A program made the position numbers and the translations under genes. A stretch of DNA of 64,000 nt from Ctena decussata (Eukaryota; Mollusca; Bivalvia; Lucinida; Lucinidae). Positions 52,101 to 57,789 of this stretch are shown one piece after another. How positions within the stretch are numbered: the stretch's first letter is position 1; each line of letters starts with the position of its first letter. The notes below the pieces were generated by a model. It was not told the origin of the DNA. It searched no databases and saw only the letters and a list, made by a program, of their open reading frames with translations. The stretch lies in the NCBI GenBank assembly GCA_963989385.1, contig OZ022502.1, positions 53,747,454 through 53,811,453 on the forward strand, given 5' to 3'.

Positions 52101-54449
52101 CCTTTTTTAGGGAGCGTAATAATCAGCAACTGAGTCCATGGGGTAGGCCATTCTCCTGTTCTCCAGATCCTGTTACAAATATCTGTTAAAACATCAATCA
52201 TGGTCTCCCTGCCAGCTTGAACAAGTTCTGCTGGTATATTATCAACTCTGGCAGATTTCCCCTTCTTTAGTGTTGCTACTGCAATCTCAACTTCCTCACG
52301 AAGGATCGGTTGTTGATCTTCTTCTGGGGGCTGATTGCAGTCCAGAACCGAATTGTCACCGTAAGTCTCATGGTTGTATAGTTCTGAGCAATATTCTGTC
52401 CATCTGCTGAGAATCTCTTGTCCCTCTGTAAGGCATTTCCCAGACTCGTCCTGGATAGTTGTGGATCTGCCCTGTTTCTCTAAAGTTAGATCCTTCACAA
52501 GCTGGTATGCTTTCTTGCTGTTGTTTTTGTTCAAGCAAGTTTCAATCTCCTCGCACTGACTAGCTATCCAATCCTCCTTCGCTTTCTTCACTGCCTTCTG
52601 AATCCTCTTGTTTGCTTCCCTGTATTCTTCTGTCCTCCTGCTTCATACCTCTTCTTCTTCAAATTTCTCCTCTCATCACAGAGGTCGAGAACATCTCTGG
52701 TGACCCAGGGCTTTTTCCTGCGACGTTCCTTCCCAAGTATTTCACTGGCTGCCTCAGTCACTACTGTATTGTAGGTGGTAATCATGGTATCTATGTCCAT
52801 GTCATCATCCCTCAGACCAATGAGTGGTGCAAATTTCCCACCTATTGTTGCTTGAAAAGTGCATGCCACATCTGGGTCCCTTAACTTCTCAAGATCAAAC
52901 TTTAGTCTTGGCTGGGTTGGCTTTCTAGCCTTCTTCAGACGAACTCGGAAGGTCATCATCACCAGGTCATGGTCACTTCCTATGTCTGCTCCAGGAAAAC
53001 TCCTTGTCCTATGGATGTTGACTCCTGATCGGAAGCGCTTCCTCACCAAGATGTAATCAATCTGATTGTGGTGTTTCCCTTCTGGACTGTGCCATATCCA
53101 TCTTCGTGATGGTTTGTGAGGGCCAAGGGTGTTTGTCAATACTAGGCTGTTACAGGTTGCAAACTCTAGAAGTCTGAGACCTCTCTCATTTGTCTCGGCA
53201 TTGCAGTAGGGTCCGCAAACGTTTCCCCAGATCTAACTGTAAGTTTAGGAAAAATCCACTCTCTGACTGGTTCATTGTTTTCATTCTTGATGAATATTTG
53301 ATGCACATAGCATGTTTTTAAAAATCTGTTATAATAGAGTAAATAAATAAAATAAAAAAAAAAAATATCATTATAATTTTTAAGAAAAAATTGAGTAGGC
53401 GAGCCCGAAATAGTGATGTACTGAGAGTGGGGAAATGGGGGTAGGTGAAATGGGAATAGGTGAAATGGGGCAGATCATAGGGGAAATGGGAGTAGGTGAA
53501 ATGGAAGTGAACCACAGAAATAGGTCACAGTAACCTGCTTTTGTTTGGGATTCACGAGGTTGCGGGTTTGGGTGGTTGGGGAGATGACCTTAAGTCAAGG
53601 ATGCTGAATTCCTCTACTTCCCATGCTATGGTAGGGAAATAAAATGCCCATAAGTATATTTACTTTACGTTCACATGACGAAAAATACTCCAGGAGTAAA
53701 TTTGCTTATATGCAAATATACTTTTGCACCTAGTCAGACCTGGAGCAAATTTTACATATAAGCAAATTCGCTTACGTATGCATTTGTGTTCACATGACGA
53801 ATTTACTTACGTGAGTACAATTTGCATATATGCGAAAAATACTTACGTGAGCAAATCTGCGCATGTGAATGGGGCATTAGTAACAATGAGTCACTTCCGA
53901 CAACACACAAGACATGTTCTATACAGATCCTCAAAATAATTTTTATACAACTGATATAAAATTAACAATAATTTTGATGCAACAGCATCACTTTGTGGGA
54001 TAGTATGTACTAAACTGTGGCAAAATACACACATTCTGTTAACAAGAAAACCCTGTATCTGAGCTGTGACATGACAAAACCAACCAAGTGGTATGTGCAC
54101 CCTGCAAGGACACAGATCAGCCTAGGCATCTGACCCCATCTGATCAGAGACTTCACTGTGCACAAAAAGTGTAGCTAAGGGTTTAAGCTACCTCCATGAG
54201 AACAGCATAGATGCTGATCAGACTGGATGGATGCCCAGGCTGATCTGAATCTTTGCCTAGCACACATGTCACTTTGATGATTCTGTTGTGCGCCGCTCAT
54301 CAAAGTATTTCATATGAAAAGATACCTCAGTTACAATATTACCAGACATTTTTCAAGAAGATAAAAAATGAAAGCAGTATATCTTACTCAGCTCTCTGTC
54401 TGTAATCTTTCTTCTTTTCCAAGTGGCCAAGATGAGCCCTGCTTTCAAC
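30383..54449 (-). CDS. UTP11: U3 snoRNA-associated protein 11 (UTP11), seven exons, first exon not seen
   Basis: UTP11 is a nucleolar component of the SSU processome, required with U3 snoRNA for 18S rRNA maturation. Seven - strand exons (54388-54449, 44351-44453, 43365-43481, 41577-41670, 39125-39255, 32105-32215, 30383-30469) have GT-AG borders and matching phases and join into 705 nt, 234 residues plus stop. Family hallmarks in order: HLGHLEKKKDYRQRA; QKALDKNPDEFYFNM; EAQLKLMFSQDLKYVNMKR; KIERLKSSLHLID with NKHTVFVDSKKE; KQFDAAKYF with VNRTFNRPKLETL; a lysine/arginine/glutamate-rich helix KELKKRIEREKELSIIAQKM; and the basic end YKWTFQRKR. Human UTP11 is 253 residues, so only about 20 N-terminal codons are missing. 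I could not recognise that exon above 54449; it may be beyond the window. It converges with MRPS9. Confidence 0.95.
30590..32000. other. UTP11 last intron, no recognised feature
   Basis: No repeat family of this window and no further exon could be recognised here. A complementary pair near 31120-31220 was the only structure that drew attention and looks unremarkable. Confidence 0.4.
32105..32215 (-). CDS. UTP11: UTP11 exon (basic/acidic helix)
   Basis: 111-nt, 37-codon exon in phase 0, donor GTAAGT. The acceptor is read as CTGTTTAAAG before GAA TTG; it is weaker than the others, so the first few codons are less certain. It encodes ELSNERKKKYKELKKRIERE then KELSIIAQKMERKKQLT, matching the ER(K/Q)K(Q)Y...QRIEREKxLxxIAQK helix. 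Confidence 0.9.
32296..32720. mobile_element. TIR MITE with strong internal hairpins, copy 2
   Basis: Homologous along its length to 28041-28452: GAATTGAATGACTTTAGAAT at the start, GCAGAGCATGGCATACATTG hairpin, GCTATGGTAACAGATCTGTG and a degenerate right end near TCATTCTCAGACAATGCAG. It begins about 80 bp from a UTP11 exon. Confidence 0.75.
33212..35804. mobile_element. 2.6-kb hAT-like non-autonomous element
   Basis: The ends CAGGGCTTCCGTTAAC and GTTAGTGGAAGCCCTG are inverted with two mismatches. The flanks carry AACAGAA at 33205-33211 and 35805-35811, fitting the 7-8 bp duplication of hAT elements, whose ends also begin CAGGG. No hAT transposase is visible. The right part holds a nested family iii element at 34749-35709. 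It lies within a 6.9-kb UTP11 intron. Confidence 0.78.
34749..35709 (-). mobile_element. Hairpin-ended element, ATACCCCGCCAC family (family iii)
   Basis: Read on the - strand it opens with TTATACCCCGCCACACGTTA and GTGGCGGGGTATTA, a perfect terminal hairpin. CCGTTTGTCCCTCCGTCCAT and further CCGTCC repeats follow. The interior has four units of about 150 bp (CATG(T/A)ATATAGCCCCGGGGC on +, at about 34852, 35002, 35152, 35307). The end carries the arm copy GGCGGGGTATTA and a small CGCA...TGCG hairpin. No ORF. Confidence 0.72.
36230..36674. mobile_element. Fold-back MITE (GACCCCTCATTAGAAC family) carrying a nested SINE
   Basis: GAGCTCAAGATAAGAAGGGT and AACAGGGATAATTTAGG start the left arm; after the SINE it resumes with AATAGTTTCCCTTATTTTTT, then GTGACCCCTCATTAGAACCA against TGGTTCTAATAAAGGGTCA. 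The end is TACTCCTTATTTAAAGCTCT. Confidence 0.8.
36268..36500 (-). mobile_element. tRNA-derived SINE, head truncated, 11-bp target-site duplication
   Basis: Flanked by GATAATTTAGG at 36257-36267 and 36501-36511. On the - strand it starts inside the anticodon arm (GTAAGTCAGAGGTCCTGGGT), so about 40 bp of the tRNA head are missing, yet the duplication sits right at that point. It ends ATCAAATCAACCAACC. Confidence 0.93.
37091..38195. repeat. 161-bp tandem array, seven units
   Basis: GTCGAAAAAGGGCCATAACT starts at about 37091, 37252, 37413, 37574, 37733, 37894 and 38055; spacing is 161 bp except one of 159. Neighbouring units differ by a few substitutions. Short ORFs in it are by-products of the repeat. 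Confidence 0.92.
38199..38247. repeat. ACGT-rich self-complementary simple repeat
   Basis: A run of TACGTACGCTACG(TACG) units directly at the end of the 161-bp array, ending TACGTACGGACA. Each TACGTA is its own inverse, so the tract can form many alternative hairpins. Confidence 0.85.
38250..38375. repeat. Half of a GGAGCAAATTCTTTCC fold-back MITE
   Basis: TCTGTCCTTAAAAGGTTGAC, CCCCAATTTAGAAGAG, GGCAGAGCTGCTTCCACTGA and TGTACCCATTCATCTTG match the right arm of the family; the left arm is missing next to the ACGT tract. Confidence 0.55.
38395..38520. repeat. Inverted repeat (ATGTAGTTTAC)
   Basis: GTAAACTACATTG and GAACCCCACAGGGGTTC, then CAATGTAGTTTACAC: nested inverted arms around a perfect CCCCACAGGGG-type centre. 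Family not recognised. Confidence 0.6.
38761..38939. mobile_element. Small TIR MITE with TA duplication
   Basis: 179 bp, ends CAGTCAAACCTGT and ACAGGTTGGACTG, flanked by TA on both sides. The interior repeats TAAGCAAGCA/TGCTTGCTTA. A pogo/Tc1-mariner type MITE by its ends; it lies 186 bp from a UTP11 exon. Confidence 0.82.
39125..39255 (-). CDS. UTP11: UTP11 exon (KQFDAAKYF...FNRPKLETL)
   Basis: 131-nt exon, acceptor TTTATTTTCAG, donor GTAGGT. It encodes VKQFDAAKYFKTHPSLVNRT, FNRPKLETLKSGELSSLAEL and GSLE, ending in phase 0. The F-N-R-P-(K/R)-(L/I)-E-T-L motif is diagnostic for UTP11. Confidence 0.95.
39993..40066. repeat. Short fold-back hairpin
   Basis: CAATGCAGACCCAGGTCAGA and GTCTGATCAGGGTATACACT are inverted around CTGCTCCTAAAGTAGCAG. 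Close relative of the hairpin at 14831-14896. Confidence 0.7.
40133..41519 (-). mobile_element. Hairpin-ended element, ATCCCCAGCCGATGG family (family iv)
   Basis: Read on the - strand it opens TTATCCCCAGCCGATGGCGG, then AGGGATATAG (hairpin), followed by CATGTCCGTCCGTCTGTCTG. The interior has repeats of about 151 bp (CATCAGCGCGTTA on + at 40843, 40995, 41146, decaying leftwards). The far end has the arm copy ATCGGCAGGGGATG, hairpin AAATTCACCGAATTT and GCTTGT. A SINE is nested near the 5' end. No coding capacity. Confidence 0.72.
41249..41425 (-). mobile_element. tRNA-derived SINE lacking its head, 14-bp target-site duplication
   Basis: Body only, about 177 bp, from CTGATTCAAGAAGGGCAGTT to the AACCAACC tail on the - strand. 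Flanked by GGAATGACGGACGG at 41235-41248 and 41426-41439, inside the CCGTCC-rich stretch of the family iv element. The whole tRNA head is missing, and the duplication starts at the truncation point. Confidence 0.93.
41577..41670 (-). CDS. UTP11: UTP11 exon (KIERLKSSLHLID...)
   Basis: 94-nt exon, acceptor TTCCTTTTCAG, donor GTGAGG. It encodes KIERLKSSLHLIDCDDKPK and NKHTVFVDSKKE and leaves a G. The frame stays open upstream of the acceptor, but homology begins exactly at K-I-E-R-L-K, which fixes the splice site. Confidence 0.95.
42001..42947 (-). mobile_element. Hairpin-ended element, family ii, - strand copy
   Basis: On the - strand it opens TTATACGCCCGATTTGAGAA, then AACGGTCGTATTATG, followed by GTCCGTCCTTCCGTCTGTCC. 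It ends GCGCCGCTTGCGAAGCCCTT and GTT, in which GCTTGCGAAGC is a hairpin. The interior repeats the AACCATTCTTGTA... and CTTTAATTGT-type segments seen at 6.3-9.3 kb. It lies about 330 bp from the UTP11 exon at 41577. Confidence 0.78.
43245..43330. repeat. Fold-back hairpin (AATCTAGATCCATCTT family)
   Basis: AAATCTAGATCCATCTTACA is inverted as AAGATGGATCTAGATTTTTG, flanked by TCCAAAACAACC and GGTTGTTTTGGA. It ends 35 bp from the UTP11 exon at 43365. Confidence 0.78.
43365..43481 (-). CDS. UTP11: UTP11 exon (DGVHERREKTEPEH...)
   Basis: 117-nt, 39-codon exon in phase 0 at both ends, acceptor ATTCTCCAG, donor GTTAGT. It encodes DGVHERREKTEPEH, TEAQLKLMFSQDLKYVNMKR and STELK, matching DGVHxxxE and the LKLMxxQDxKYxxMKR block of the family. 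Confidence 0.94.
43650..44402. repeat. Triplicated 251-bp unit containing the end of a UTP11 exon
   Basis: GTAATTCCCCAATTTTTGTC begins units at 43650, 43901 and 44152, exactly 251 bp apart, and the three are almost identical (one visible difference, ATTCCAAACTT against ATTCCATACTT). Each unit ends with the last 50 nt of the UTP11 exon and its donor (on +: ACATACCTTCTTCACTGTGT). Only the copy at 44351 is joined to the rest of the exon and an acceptor. Confidence 0.95.
44351..44453 (-). CDS. UTP11: UTP11 exon (KALDKNPDEFYFNM)
   Basis: 103-nt exon, acceptor TTGTTTTCACAG, donor GTATGT. It completes the aspartate, then encodes DHHRKAKTLKLLKQ, KALDKNPDEFYFNM and VNTVKK. The last 50 nt and the donor are repeated twice more downstream in a tandem duplication. 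Confidence 0.95.
44602..45055. mobile_element. hAT-like MITE (CAGGGTTGCCAT ends)
   Basis: Ends CAGGGTTGCCAT and ATGGCAACCCTG are perfect inverts; the subterminal parts repeat AATTCCCTGACTTT. A GGAGCAAATTCTTTCC fold-back MITE is nested at about 44745-44835. I could not find a convincing duplication at the flanks. Fragments of the same element (GGTTGCCATGGTTAGGGAAA) lie at 19551-19645. Confidence 0.7.
45246..45325. repeat. Degenerate GACCCCTCATTAGAAC fold-back MITE
   Basis: AAAACATATGTCGTGGTGCC and TCATTAAACTGCTGAAG stand opposite CCAATGAGTGACCACAACAC; only the centre survives. Confidence 0.5.
45545..45715. repeat. Clustered inverted and direct repeats of ACTTCCATTATATGGTTGGA
   Basis: CTTCCATTATATGGTTGGAT appears directly three times (about 45550, 45606, 45649) with variation and once inverted (ATCCAATCATATAATGGAAG near 45690). 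It abuts the 65-bp array. Confidence 0.75.
45741..47001. repeat. 65-bp tandem array, nine units, split by a MITE
   Basis: CACTTCATGTAATCTGGTAA starts units at 45741, 45803, 45868, 45933, then after the MITE at 46629, 46694, 46757, 46822, 46887 and 46952 (62-65 bp apart). The unit at 45933 is cut by the MITE and resumes at 46629. The Harbinger-like element begins as the last unit ends. Confidence 0.9.
45941..46628. mobile_element. hAT-like MITE, 688 bp, inserted in the 65-bp array
   Basis: The ends CAGGGCTACAGAAAT and ATTTCTGTAGCCCTG are perfect 15-bp inverts. The flanks CACTTCAT (45933-45940) and AACTTCAT (46629-46636) fit an 8-bp duplication with one change. The subterminal parts also pair (GTCGGTCCGGACCGA against GGCCGTCCGGACTGA). 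No ORF of note. Confidence 0.85.
47569..49337 (+). mobile_element. Hairpin-ended element, family i, copy 3
   Basis: Opens AGCTCACCTGAGCCGAAGG and CTCACAGGTGAGCT, then CATCCGTCGTCCGTCGTCC and (GTCC)n. It ends GTGCTCAGGTGAGCG, hairpin GGGCCATTGGCCC and TCTGGTTTT. About five internal units of 330 bp carry GGTTGCTATGGCAACTTA. A run of about 30 T at 49110-49139 lies inside. It is the cleanest copy for defining the family ends. Confidence 0.82.
49340..50780. other. Interior of the Harbinger-like composite, no gene recognised
   Basis: Contains three or four diverged repeats of TTGTGAACAAAATATCT(G/C)AA about 150-180 bp apart (49370, 49985, 50150, 50320) with GTTATTCCCC(T)TT segments between. This is the style of the internal repeats of hairpin-ended elements, but I found no terminal hairpin for it. 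Confidence 0.5.
50781..52025 (-). pseudogene. LINE reverse transcriptase catalytic part and C-terminal domain
   Basis: Motif A DFKKAFDKVWH, motif B GVRQGCLLSPTLFNIFLERI and motif C FADDIDAL with the catalytic D-D pair are intact, followed by thumb motifs FKYLGAVVSDDG and LYACESWTL. The C-terminal part is RWFGHVSRSSG, then GKRRRGRQKKRWEDNIREW and a stop. From the first ATG this frame alone is 346 codons; homology extends above it. Confidence 0.92.
52022..52640 (-). pseudogene. LINE reverse transcriptase, N-terminal part
   Basis: Continues from the frame break with RRTEEYREANKRIQ, a typical EN-RT linker. It then carries SARVDNIPAELVQAG, LLIITLPKKGNLQLCQNYRT and ISLISHSSKVMLKV, the early RT motifs. 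A missing base near 52026 ends this frame directly before a stop; the next part follows in a third frame. Confidence 0.87.
52588..53235 (-). pseudogene. LINE endonuclease C-terminal part and linker
   Basis: The - strand frame contains WGNVCGPYCNAETNERGLRL, HNQIDYILV and IGSDHDLVMM: the D-Y-I and S-D-H-x-L motifs of AP endonucleases (the SDH histidine is catalytic). Then a basic linker KERRRKKPWVTRDVLDL and RRNLKKKRYEAGG. A one-base indel near 52638 moves the rest to another frame; the original frame runs into a stop at 52588. The N-terminal half of the domain is absent. Confidence 0.85.
54060..54299. mobile_element. Fold-back MITE, TGAGCCGCGACA family, copy 11
   Basis: Left TGAGCTGTGACATGACAAAA, right TTCTGTTGTGCGCCGCTCA. 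Inner arms AGATCAGCCTAGGCATCTGA and GGATGCCCAGGCTGATCTGA remain. It ends about 90 bp from the UTP11 exon at 54388. Confidence 0.8.
54388..54449 (-). CDS. UTP11: UTP11 exon (ESRAHLGHLEKKKDYRQRA)
   Basis: 62-nt exon, acceptor TTAATTTTAG and donor GTAAGA. It starts in phase 0, encodes VESRAHLGHLEKKKDYRQRA and leaves GA of an aspartate. HLGxLEKKKDYxxRA is a UTP11 signature. The following intron is 9.9 kb, mostly nested transposons. Confidence 0.93.
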
Positions 54450-54599
54450 CTAAAATTAAACAAACAAGCAAAAATTTACTACCACACACAGTGCTGAGCA
54501 TTGTCACAGCTACATATTTCAAACTTAAAGCAATGTGTTGTCTTACAAGATACATGGTACAAGAAACTTTATTTAATGTCGGTTTTTAGCTTTACAACA

Positions 54600-57030
54600 T
54601 ATAAAACATTAGCCATTAAGGCTATTTTTCCGACAAACTATACACAATAAAAGTAACGATTCATCAGAGTAAAGACATGGGTTATCACAGATATATTCAT
54701 TATTCTAATATGTTTTTTTAAGTTAAACTGATAAAATTACCATAGCACATAGAAATCAAATCACATGCACTAACTAAGATAACAAAACAGCAAAGCATGC
54801 TAAATTAAAACAAGAGAAAACTGAAATACATGTAAGATGAAACCACAAACGTAGTGAGAAAAGTATATATATATGATGAGATAATTAAATACAGCATGGT
54901 ACATGCATCCTGCCCAATCGGGAATGCATGCACCTTAAAATATAAATCACAAAGAGTATAAAATATGCAGCACCTAAGGTAAAATAAGATACATTACGAA
55001 AGGGCGCATGCATCATGCTCAATTGCCGCATGCATGCTGCCCCATAAGAATCCCTCAAATAAAATTTAATTTCCATATAAAATCACAGTAAAAAATTTAA
55101 GAAACAAAGGTAACAGTATAGAAATTTAAAAAAAAAAATGGTTGACTTCACCCCAACCATTTCTATTAGGGGTTCTTGGACAACTACACAAGTTCTGTCT
55201 TACTTATGATGAATTGGTACACTTTCAGAGGAAAGGAGTCTTATCATTTTGTTTTTCACTCCCTTCTCAATCGACAGTCTCAGCCTGTTTTATTACAAAC
55301 TGATTTTTGAATTATAAAATTGTGGGTTCATACATTATCTACCCAGGTTTGGACCAACTATCATAGTTTGAGTCTCAAAAAGTATAACCAGGAACCTGCA
55401 CAATTTAAAATTTTTTGTCAGAAGTAGGTTTATCAAGCTGTCTCCCAGAGAGACGGGATAAAAAAAAGTGAGAAACTGGGGTGGGTCATTTCGGCTAGAT
55501 AACAAAGGTGTTTTTACTGTCATGGCTGATGATTAATTACAAATTTTCTATAGTCAACTAACATTAGATACCATTTTAAGTAACATGCTGTTTCACAAGC
55601 TAAGTAATACGTTTTGTAGACTGAAATGACCTGACAGAAGGTAACAGGGCCAAAGGTAATAGGACTGGCACTTCCCACCTTTGCACAGTTCAGCGGTGCT
55701 GTCTCATACATGGGATATCTCCCGATTTCGGCGGGATCTCCCAATTTGCAGCCCTATTTCATGCTCTCCTGGTCGGGGGTCGAAATCTCCAGACTTGAGT
55801 TTTTTTTGCAATGTCATTATTTCTCCTACCAACAAATAGCGTTTCCGCAGTTATCTATGTGTCAAGTTATTTAATTTGTTTACACAGCCAATACAAAAGC
55901 GATCTTATTTGATGACCACTGACATGTGTGGAAGGTGTTATCACGATCGATAAAGTTAGTAAGTGGGTCACCTAATAGCAAAGGTACCTTTTTGAGAGGC
56001 ATCCGTCCAGGTCCAACGAAACACTGGAACATGATGTCTTAAGGGTGTCAAATGAGCCAATTTTTGGCCGAAAACTGGAACATTATTACCGGGTAAAATC
56101 TCCCTATCTGAGACACCATATCTCCCTCTGAGGAATCCTAAATCTCCCAATCTGGGTCCAAGAAAATATCACATGTATGGCTGTCTGCCAGGTGATCCAT
56201 GTCTCTCTACATCTACCAATTAAGTGCATGGCCAATATTGGCATACTCTCCCTAAACACCAAATTCTGTTATCTTTTAACTATATTAATACTCATCTCAC
56301 ACACTTTCCTTTACCTTTGTTTCAGCTAACCCCCTTCAGCACTTGGTTCGCCGGAACCCTTCTGATGTCCCTCTAGGAGGATAAGATGTATAGAAAGATA
56401 GAAACAGCTCGTCCAAATGTGAAAAGGACCTAACCGGCCCATTAACTGCCGGCCCCCAATGCTAAAAAACCCTTTTAAAAATACCCATGGGCCTCCGGCT
56501 GATCCTTACAAAACTGCAAGATTGAGCCATGCCCCTAAAATCCCATCTCGGAAACACCACAGAAGTAGTGTATGAGAAGCAATAGTGCTGTAGTCATTAG
56601 TTTTCGCGGCAGGGTTCATTAGTTTTCTTGACACGATTCAAAGCAAGGTTCTCGGTTTATTTCTGACGCACCTGGCCCCTTTCTCGGTGAGTCCGTGTCC
56701 TTGTTTTATTCGCATTTTTCCATGAAGACATTCTGACTCCAGAATCAACCAGAAATTGTACAAATCCTGTGTTTTTACTTCGCTTTGCTTTCACTCGATC
56801 CAAGGGAAATAACTGTTGGCGAAGTGGCTATTGGTTCGTTTCTCGTAGAGTCCCGCCGTTGACTCATCGGCGCACCCGGACAACCGGTAAACGTGTTTAT
56901 TGATAATAATGAAAGTTTAAGTTTCCTACACCTTTGAATATCCACCACCAATGAATGTAAATATATAGTCACAACAAAATCCCACCACCAAAGCACTTTC
57001 CTGAGGTCACTACTAGCTCAGTTGTTGAGT
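54600..57030. other. Mostly unassigned DNA, upstream UTP11 intron
   Basis: No exon recognised; the missing first UTP11 exon was looked for here without success. Visible structure is limited to two similar GCATGCA-rich stretches (54900-54925 and 55005-55040, ATGCATGC and CGCATGCATC), a faint GGAGCAAATTCTTTCC arm near 55205 and tandem-like ATCTCCC(A/G)ATTT phrases at 55720-56160. Confidence 0.4.
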
Positions 57031-57182
57031 CTACTGAAGCTTGGGGAGATCTTGAATGGCATTGAAGGGGGTTTTGTGAGATACCCAGTGTCCTGCTAGG
57101 TAGTTCTTGCTGCAATACTTAATAAATCTGCAACCTGTACAGCGTCTCCTTTTCCAGGCATAAACACAGAAGATTTTATTTT
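57031..57182 (-). pseudogene. Degenerate MYND zinc-finger coding fragment
   Basis: After a possible acceptor (ATATTCGACAG) the - strand reads ENKIFCVYAWKRRRCTGCRF then IKYCSKNYLAGHWVSHK, and stops after LPKLQ at 57031. C-x2-C...YCSK-x-x-x-x-x-HW-x3-HK is the second half of a MYND finger. The cysteine normally after YCSK and the final cysteine after HK are replaced, so the metal site looks broken. It could be a relic or a divergent last exon. The module at 57391-57603 lies just upstream in the same orientation. Confidence 0.5.
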
Positions 57183-57390
57183 CTGTCGAATATATAAAAC
57201 TTACAAACATAAGCCCTGTAGGGCTTTTTCTTCGACAAACAGAAATAAAATACAAGAAACATCATCACAGTACATGTACATGCATAGAAATAAAAAAAAG
57301 TTAAACCTTTACAAAGTAAAGCATACAAATCACAGACAAAATAATCAAACCACAGTTAAAAGTTATACAACGATGATAAACATGCAAAAA

Positions 57391-57603
57391 AAGAACGGCG
57401 TTTTCATCAGTTCCATAAGGGCCAGATTTCCGCTCGCAAGTTTTTGGCGATGGTTTTGGGTGATTTTCAGTGCCGGGACACCCCACTCATTTAGATAATA
57501 GTAGGGCAAGGGCCTGCCGTGGTTGCAGTAGGTACGGAAGGGATTGTTTGGATCTTTTTCCATGTAGTCATCCAGCATAGGCCTATGTAGTTTTGTTAGG
57601 AAA
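57391..57603 (-). pseudogene. Unidentified coding-like module, copy A
   Basis: The - strand frame reads LTKLHRPMLDDYMEKDPNNP, FRTYCNHGRPLPYYYLNEWG, VPALKITQNHRQKLASGNLA and LMELMKTP. The same pattern of residues recurs at 63.1-64.0 kb in diverged copies, with many differences at third positions, so it looks like former coding sequence. I do not recognise the domain. It is followed downstream by the MYND-like fragment. Confidence 0.5.
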
Positions 57604-57789
57604 ATTTGTTTTGTCCATGGTGTAGTCCAGGAGCCCAGAAGAAAAAGAAGAGGTTCGCTCTCCTTTAATAGTAGAGTTTGGCAACCCTGTGCATTAAAAT
57701 ATACAATTATTTTCCCATAGATTTTGGCCCGGAGACATTTCGAGAAACGCCCAGGAGACTCAAAAATGACATTTGCTCACCTGAGCAAT

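Larger units (their letters stand above)
50781..53235 (-). mobile_element. 5'-truncated LINE with endonuclease and reverse transcriptase
   Basis: A non-LTR retrotransposon reading on the - strand: C-terminal part of an AP-type endonuclease, linker, reverse transcriptase and C-terminal basic domain ending at TAG (50781-50783). The 5' end stops near 53235, inside the endonuclease. Only two single-base frame breaks were found, near 52638 and 52026, so the insertion is young. RTE-like or a related endonuclease-RT clade; clade not settled. It is nested in the Harbinger-like composite. Confidence 0.88.
47005..53876. mobile_element. 6.9-kb Harbinger-like composite element in a UTP11 intron
   Basis: Left end TGCCTCATTCACATGCGCAG, right end CTGCGCATGTGAATGGGGCA, inverted with one mismatch, and TTA on both sides (47002-47004 and 53877-53879), the PIF/Harbinger duplication. 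Subterminal TTACTTACG and TGCATATA motifs repeat at both ends (47030-47100 and 53640-53870). Most of the inside is later insertions: a family i element and a LINE. No Harbinger transposase seen. Confidence 0.7.

Noticed and set aside
47005..53876. Harbinger transposase inside the composite
   Set aside because: Only the LINE and repeat sequence are seen; no DDE or Myb-like ORF could be found.
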